A DNA stretch of 9,922 bases, taken from assembly GCA_938042265.1 (NCBI GenBank), contig CALIRN010000188.1:1-9922 (forward strand), given 5' to 3'. Shown in pieces: positions 7,879-9,922 of this stretch. The position numbers were made by a program, and so were the translations under genes. The notes under the pieces are model-generated. The model had not been told where the DNA came from, did no database searches, and was given only the letters and a program-made list of their open reading frames with translations. Every line of letters begins with the position of its first letter. Positions within the stretch are counted from its first letter, which is position 1. Source of the DNA: an uncultured Eubacteriaceae bacterium (GTDB taxonomy: Bacteria > Bacillota > Clostridia > Lachnospirales > CAG-274).

Positions 7879-8073
7879 TCAACCGCCTCCCACAAAGGTG
7901 ACAACCTCCAGGGTGTCAGCGTCGGTTACGGTAGTTTCACCGTATTTTGCTTTAGGGATAATCTTACCGTTAAGCTCTGCTGCAATGCGCACCATGCTAT
8001 AGCCCTGAGACTCTAAAAATGAGGTAAGTGAAACCGGTGCTTCAAGTGAAATATTCTTGCCGTTAAGCTTCAT
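7879..8073 (-). CDS. thiS: ThiS sulfur-carrier protein
   Basis: ThiS is a 64-residue ubiquitin-fold carrier whose C-terminal glycine is adenylated by ThiF and turned into a thiocarboxylate that feeds sulfur to ThiG. It starts MKLNGK, has the conserved core AAELNGKIIPK (31-41) and DADTLEVVTFVGGG (51-64), and ends in three glycines where the family needs at least two. I start it at the ATG at 8071-8073 because AAGGAGG (8080-8086) lies six bases upstream; the longer open frame reaching 8106 would add residues not found in the family. It is the first gene of the thi operon, and its terminal glycine codons double as the ribosome site of thiF. Confidence 0.97.
   Translation of the reverse strand: MKLNGKNISLEAPVSLTSFLESQGYSMVRIAAELNGKIIPKAKYGETTVTDADTLEVVTFVGGG
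7886..7890 (-). promoter_or_regulatory. thiF ribosome binding site embedded in the thiS glycine codons
   Basis: GGAGG on the minus strand lies within the codons for the last glycines of ThiS and eight bases before the ATG at 7877. It decides the thiF start and means the invariant Gly-Gly tail of ThiS also serves as the translation signal for its partner enzyme. Confidence 0.8.
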
Positions 8074-8093
8074 AAAATGCCTCCTTATTTCTG

Positions 8094-8149
8094 TTTTAAC
8101 GCACAAAAAGGGTACACCCTTTCGGTGGTGTACCCCATTAAGCGTAAAA
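8094..8149 (-). promoter_or_regulatory. Structured leader of the thi operon (two nested helices, candidate cis-regulatory RNA)
   Basis: The predicted thiS leader (about 8160 to 8074, 87 nt) can form an outer helix, UUUUACGC (8142-8149) with GCGUUAAAA (8094-8102) and one bulged U, enclosing the terminator-like hairpin at 8105-8135. It lies directly upstream of the thiS ribosome site (8080-8086). The TPP riboswitch signatures (CUGAGA and the ACCUGAUCUGGAU-type core) are absent, and the leader is too short for that class. I recall that a candidate RNA called the thiS motif has been reported upstream of thiS in Firmicutes. I cannot check its consensus from memory, so assigning this leader to it is only a possibility. 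Confidence 0.5.
8105..8135 (-). terminator. Terminator-like hairpin in the thiS leader (possible attenuator)
   Basis: GGGTACACC (8127-8135) pairs perfectly with GGTGTACCC (8110-8118) around an 8-nt loop and is followed by TTTTT (8105-8109) on the minus strand. An alternative fold closes a GAAA tetraloop with two G-C pairs. It lies between the thi promoter and thiS, about 31 bases before the start codon, so if it terminates it would act as an attenuator, not an end-of-operon stop. No gene upstream on this strand needs a terminator here. Confidence 0.65.
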
Positions 8150-8166
8150 GTTTTTTAACTAAACAT

Positions 8167-8195
8167 ATAATATCATAAAATACCGTGCCTGTCAA
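8167..8195 (-). promoter_or_regulatory. Predicted strong sigma-A promoter of the thiSFGH-tenI operon
   Basis: On the minus strand a perfect -35 box TTGACA (8190-8195) and TATTAT (8167-8172) are spaced by 17 bp. Transcription would begin near 8160. A promoter this close to consensus is expected to be active by default, which fits control after initiation, in the leader. Confidence 0.82.
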
Positions 8196-8202
8196 CTTTC
8201 TC

Positions 8203-8231
8203 TTGAAAAAGGTTTTATTATAATATATAAT
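8203..8231 (+). promoter_or_regulatory. Predicted sigma-A promoter of the rel gene
   Basis: TTGAAA (8203-8208) and a perfect TATAAT (8226-8231) are separated by 17 bp. The start would lie near 8238, giving a leader of about 49 nt. A second TATAAT at 8219-8224 is only 10 bp from the same -35 box and is unlikely to be used with it. The -35 boxes of this and the thi promoter lie back to back, 7 bp apart. Confidence 0.75.
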
Positions 8232-8271
8232 GTATTTTATCAAATTATCTGAAATAATCGGTTTTATGGTT

Positions 8272-8279
8272 AAAAGGAA
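8272..8279 (+). promoter_or_regulatory. rel ribosome binding site
   Basis: AAAAGGAA lies about eight bases before the ATG at 8287. The in-frame ATG seven codons earlier (8266) has no purine-rich site before it, so 8287 is preferred as the start. Confidence 0.7.
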
Positions 8280-8286
8280 TGGTTTT

Positions 8287-9922
8287 ATGGAGCAGTATGA
8301 ACAACTATATGATGAGCTTATCAGAAAAATAGACCTGTACCACCCCTCCAACGATTTGTCTATGGTGGACAGGGCTTATAACCTTGCAAGGGAGGCTCAC
8401 GGCGATCAGCTCAGAAAGTCGGGAGAGCCTTATATTATACATCCCCTCTGCGTTGCCATTATCCTTGCGGAGCTGGAGCTTGATATTGAAAGTATTGTGG
8501 CAGGTATTCTCCATGACGTGGTGGAGGATACAAAGTACAGATGTGAGGATATTACCAACATGTTCAATGCGGATGTATCACTGCTTGTTGACGGTGTTAC
8601 AAAGCTTGAAAAAATCGAGTATGTATCCAAGGAGGAGCTTCAGGCGGAAAATTACCGTAAAATGTTTTTGTCCATGGCAAAGGATATAAGGGTTATACTT
8701 ATAAAAATTGCCGACAGACTTCATAATATGCGTACCCTTAAGTTTATGAAGCCTGAAAAGCAGAAGGAAAAGGCACAGGAAACCCTGGATATCTATGCGC
8801 CTCTTGCCGACCGCCTCGGTATATCCAAAATTAAGGTGGAACTGGAGGATTTATCTCTGCGCTATCTTGAGCCCGATGCTTATTATGACCTGGCGGATAA
8901 AATAAAGCGCAAGCAGTCCGAGAGAGAAGCGTTTGTTGCAAAAATCGTTAACGAAATAAAAGACAAGTGTGTTGATGTGGGCATACACTGCGAGGTATAT
9001 GGCAGACCGAAGCACTTTTTCAGCATATATAAAAAGATGCATAATAAAAATAAAACCATTGACCAGATTTTTGACCTTTTTGCTGTAAGGATATTAGTTG
9101 ATACGGTAACCGACTGCTATGCGGCGCTTGGTGTTGTGCATGAAATATACAAGCCTATTCCAAACCGATTTAAGGATTATATCTCAATGCCAAAGGCAAA
9201 TATGTACCAGTCTTTGCATAATACCCTTATAGGCCCCGAGGGCACTCCCTTTGAGGTGCAGATAAGAACCTTTGAAATGCACAGAACTGCCGAATACGGT
9301 ATTGCCGCCCACTGGAAGTATAAGGAGGGCAGAACCGATGCAGGTCAGGACGCTGAGGAGGTTAAGTTGTCATGGCTCAGGCAAATCCTTGAATGGCAGA
9401 GGGATATGTCCGACAATAAGGAATTTATGGATACCATCAAGACAGACCTTGATGTATTTAATGAAAATGTTTACTGCTTCAGCCCCAACGGTAAGGTTAT
9501 CAGCCTGCTTGAAGGCTCAACTCCAGTTGATTTTGCCTATGCAATTCATTCTGCAATAGGCAATACAATGATTAGCGCAAGAGTAAACGGAAGAATTGTA
9601 AACTTTGACTATAAGCTTAAAAACGGCGACAGGGTTGAAATTTTAACCTCGCAGAACTCCAAGGGCCCAAGTATGGACTGGCTTAAATTTGTTAAAACAA
9701 GTCAGGCAAGGAGCAAAATCAATCAGTGGTATAAAAAGGTAAATAAGGAGGAAAATATTGTAAAGGGCAGGGATTTGCTTGAAAAGGAAGCAAAGAAAAA
9801 GGGCTATGATATTGGAAGTCTTGCAACTGCCGATGCAATGTCCTCCGTATTAAACCGTTACAGTTTCAGGGACTGGAATTCAATCTGCGCTGCCGTAGGC
9901 CATGGCGGACTTAAGGAAGGGC
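8287..9922 (+). CDS. relA: RelA/SpoT-family bifunctional (p)ppGpp synthetase/hydrolase, 3' end cut by the window edge
   Basis: Rel makes and degrades the stringent-response alarmone (p)ppGpp. The frame is open from 8287 to the last base (545 codons), with no stop. Domains in order: the HD hydrolase (about 25-180) with Arg43, His52, the HDVVED motif (76-81) and IADRLHN (141-147), all of which an active hydrolase needs; the synthetase (about 235-345) with GRPKHFFSIYKKM (239-251), FDLFAVRI (262-269), PKANMYQSLHN (302-312) and EVQIRT (323-328); then a TGS domain (about 389-455) and the start of the helical region. The loop R294-F-K-D297 is the RXKD form typical of two-way Rel enzymes, not the EXDD form of synthesis-only RelA. 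About 190 residues, including the ACT/RRM region, should lie beyond the window. It is divergent from the thi operon; no functional link is implied by that alone. Confidence 0.96.
   Translation, partial: MEQYEQLYDELIRKIDLYHPSNDLSMVDRAYNLAREAHGDQLRKSGEPYIIHPLCVAIILAELELDIESIVAGILHDVVEDTKYRCEDITNMFNADVSLLVDGVTKLEKIEYVSKEELQAENYRKMFLSMAKDIRVILIKIADRLHNMRTLKFMKPEKQKEKAQETLDIYAPLADRLGISKIKVELEDLSLRYLEPDAYYDLADKIKRKQSEREAFVAKIVNEIKDKCVDVGIHCEVYGRPKHFFSIYKKMHNKNKTIDQIFDLFAVRILVDTVTDCYAALGVVHEIYKPIPNRFKDYISMPKANMYQSLHNTLIGPEGTPFEVQIRTFEMHRTAEYGIAAHWKYKEGRTDAGQDAEEVKLSWLRQILEWQRDMSDNKEFMDTIKTDLDVFNENVYCFSPNGKVISLLEGSTPVDFAYAIHSAIGNTMISARVNGRIVNFDYKLKNGDRVEILTSQNSKGPSMDWLKFVKTSQARSKINQWYKKVNKEENIVKGRDLLEKEAKKKGYDIGSLATADAMSSVLNRYSFRDWNSICAAVGHGGLKEG

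Noticed and set aside
7878..7904. Longer thiF start nine codons upstream, inside thiS
   Set aside because: The shorter start has a well-placed GGAGG and yields an N-terminus that lines up with ThiS; the extra residues look like a reading through the thiS tail.
8085..8138. A 17-codon leader peptide starting at the ATG at 8136-8138 with its TAA touching the thiS ribosome site
   Set aside because: The stop position is suggestive of coupling, but there is no ribosome site before the ATG, the codons run straight through the hairpin, and no run of regulatory codons (one Cys only) is seen. It could be revived if conserved in relatives.
8074..8200. TPP (thi-box) riboswitch upstream of thiS
   Set aside because: The conserved CUGAGA and pyrophosphate-sensor motifs are absent on the minus strand and the leader is too short for the complete fold.
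8085..8630. Minus-strand open frames opposite the start of rel (8085-8351, 8305-8514, 8430-8630)
   Set aside because: They are antisense to well-conserved Rel codons or run through the promoter region, have no ribosome sites and resemble no protein family.
1..9922. Mobile element, CRISPR array, defence or otherwise new multi-gene system
   Set aside because: All nine genes belong to known families in intact, tidy operons; I see no direct repeats, insertion ends, transposase or integrase remains, and no tRNA-like sequence.

Overview
The window looks like part of a chromosome from an anaerobic, low-to-middle GC Firmicute, most likely a gut-type member of Clostridia. The evidence is the strong AGGAGG-type ribosome sites, the use of ThiH (the oxygen-sensitive tyrosine lyase) rather than ThiO, the family-2 ThiF with a ThiS-like N-terminus, a TenI homologue, the homocysteine methyltransferase/MTHFR fusion typical of Firmicutes, and a secreted protein combining copper-amine-oxidase-N-type and RsiV-type (DUF3298) domains. 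I cannot name a species.

There are three transcription units. (1) Minus strand, about 8160 down to 4504: thiS-thiF-thiG-thiH-tenI, with very short or overlapping junctions, starting from a near-consensus promoter and ending at a perfect 11-bp-stem terminator. This operon makes the thiazole half of thiamine. ThiF adenylates ThiS and primes its sulfur loading, ThiH cleaves tyrosine to dehydroglycine, ThiG builds the thiazole ring from DXP, dehydroglycine and ThiS thiocarboxylate, and TenI aromatises the product. The pyrimidine branch (ThiC, ThiD) and the coupling enzyme ThiE are not in the window. (2) Minus strand, about 4418 down to 34: a secreted DUF3298 protein, a bifunctional homocysteine S-methyltransferase/methylenetetrahydrofolate reductase, and an Mrp/NBP35-type Fe-S carrier ATPase. 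They are closely spaced and share a predicted promoter at 4425-4453. (3) Plus strand from about 8238: the long (p)ppGpp synthetase/hydrolase gene (Rel), cut by the right edge of the window.

The rel and thi units diverge from back-to-back promoters whose -35 boxes are only 7 bp apart. The most notable non-coding element is the short thi leader. It has no recognisable TPP riboswitch but contains a terminator-like hairpin with a U-run, nested inside a second helix, between the promoter and the thiS ribosome site. This is the best candidate for an uncommon regulatory RNA. Everything else is ordinary housekeeping content, and I found no convincing sign of a new multi-gene system, mobile element, CRISPR array, tRNA or rRNA. 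Bases 1-33 hold only sequence downstream of the Mrp gene. No gene-free stretch exceeds 300 bases.
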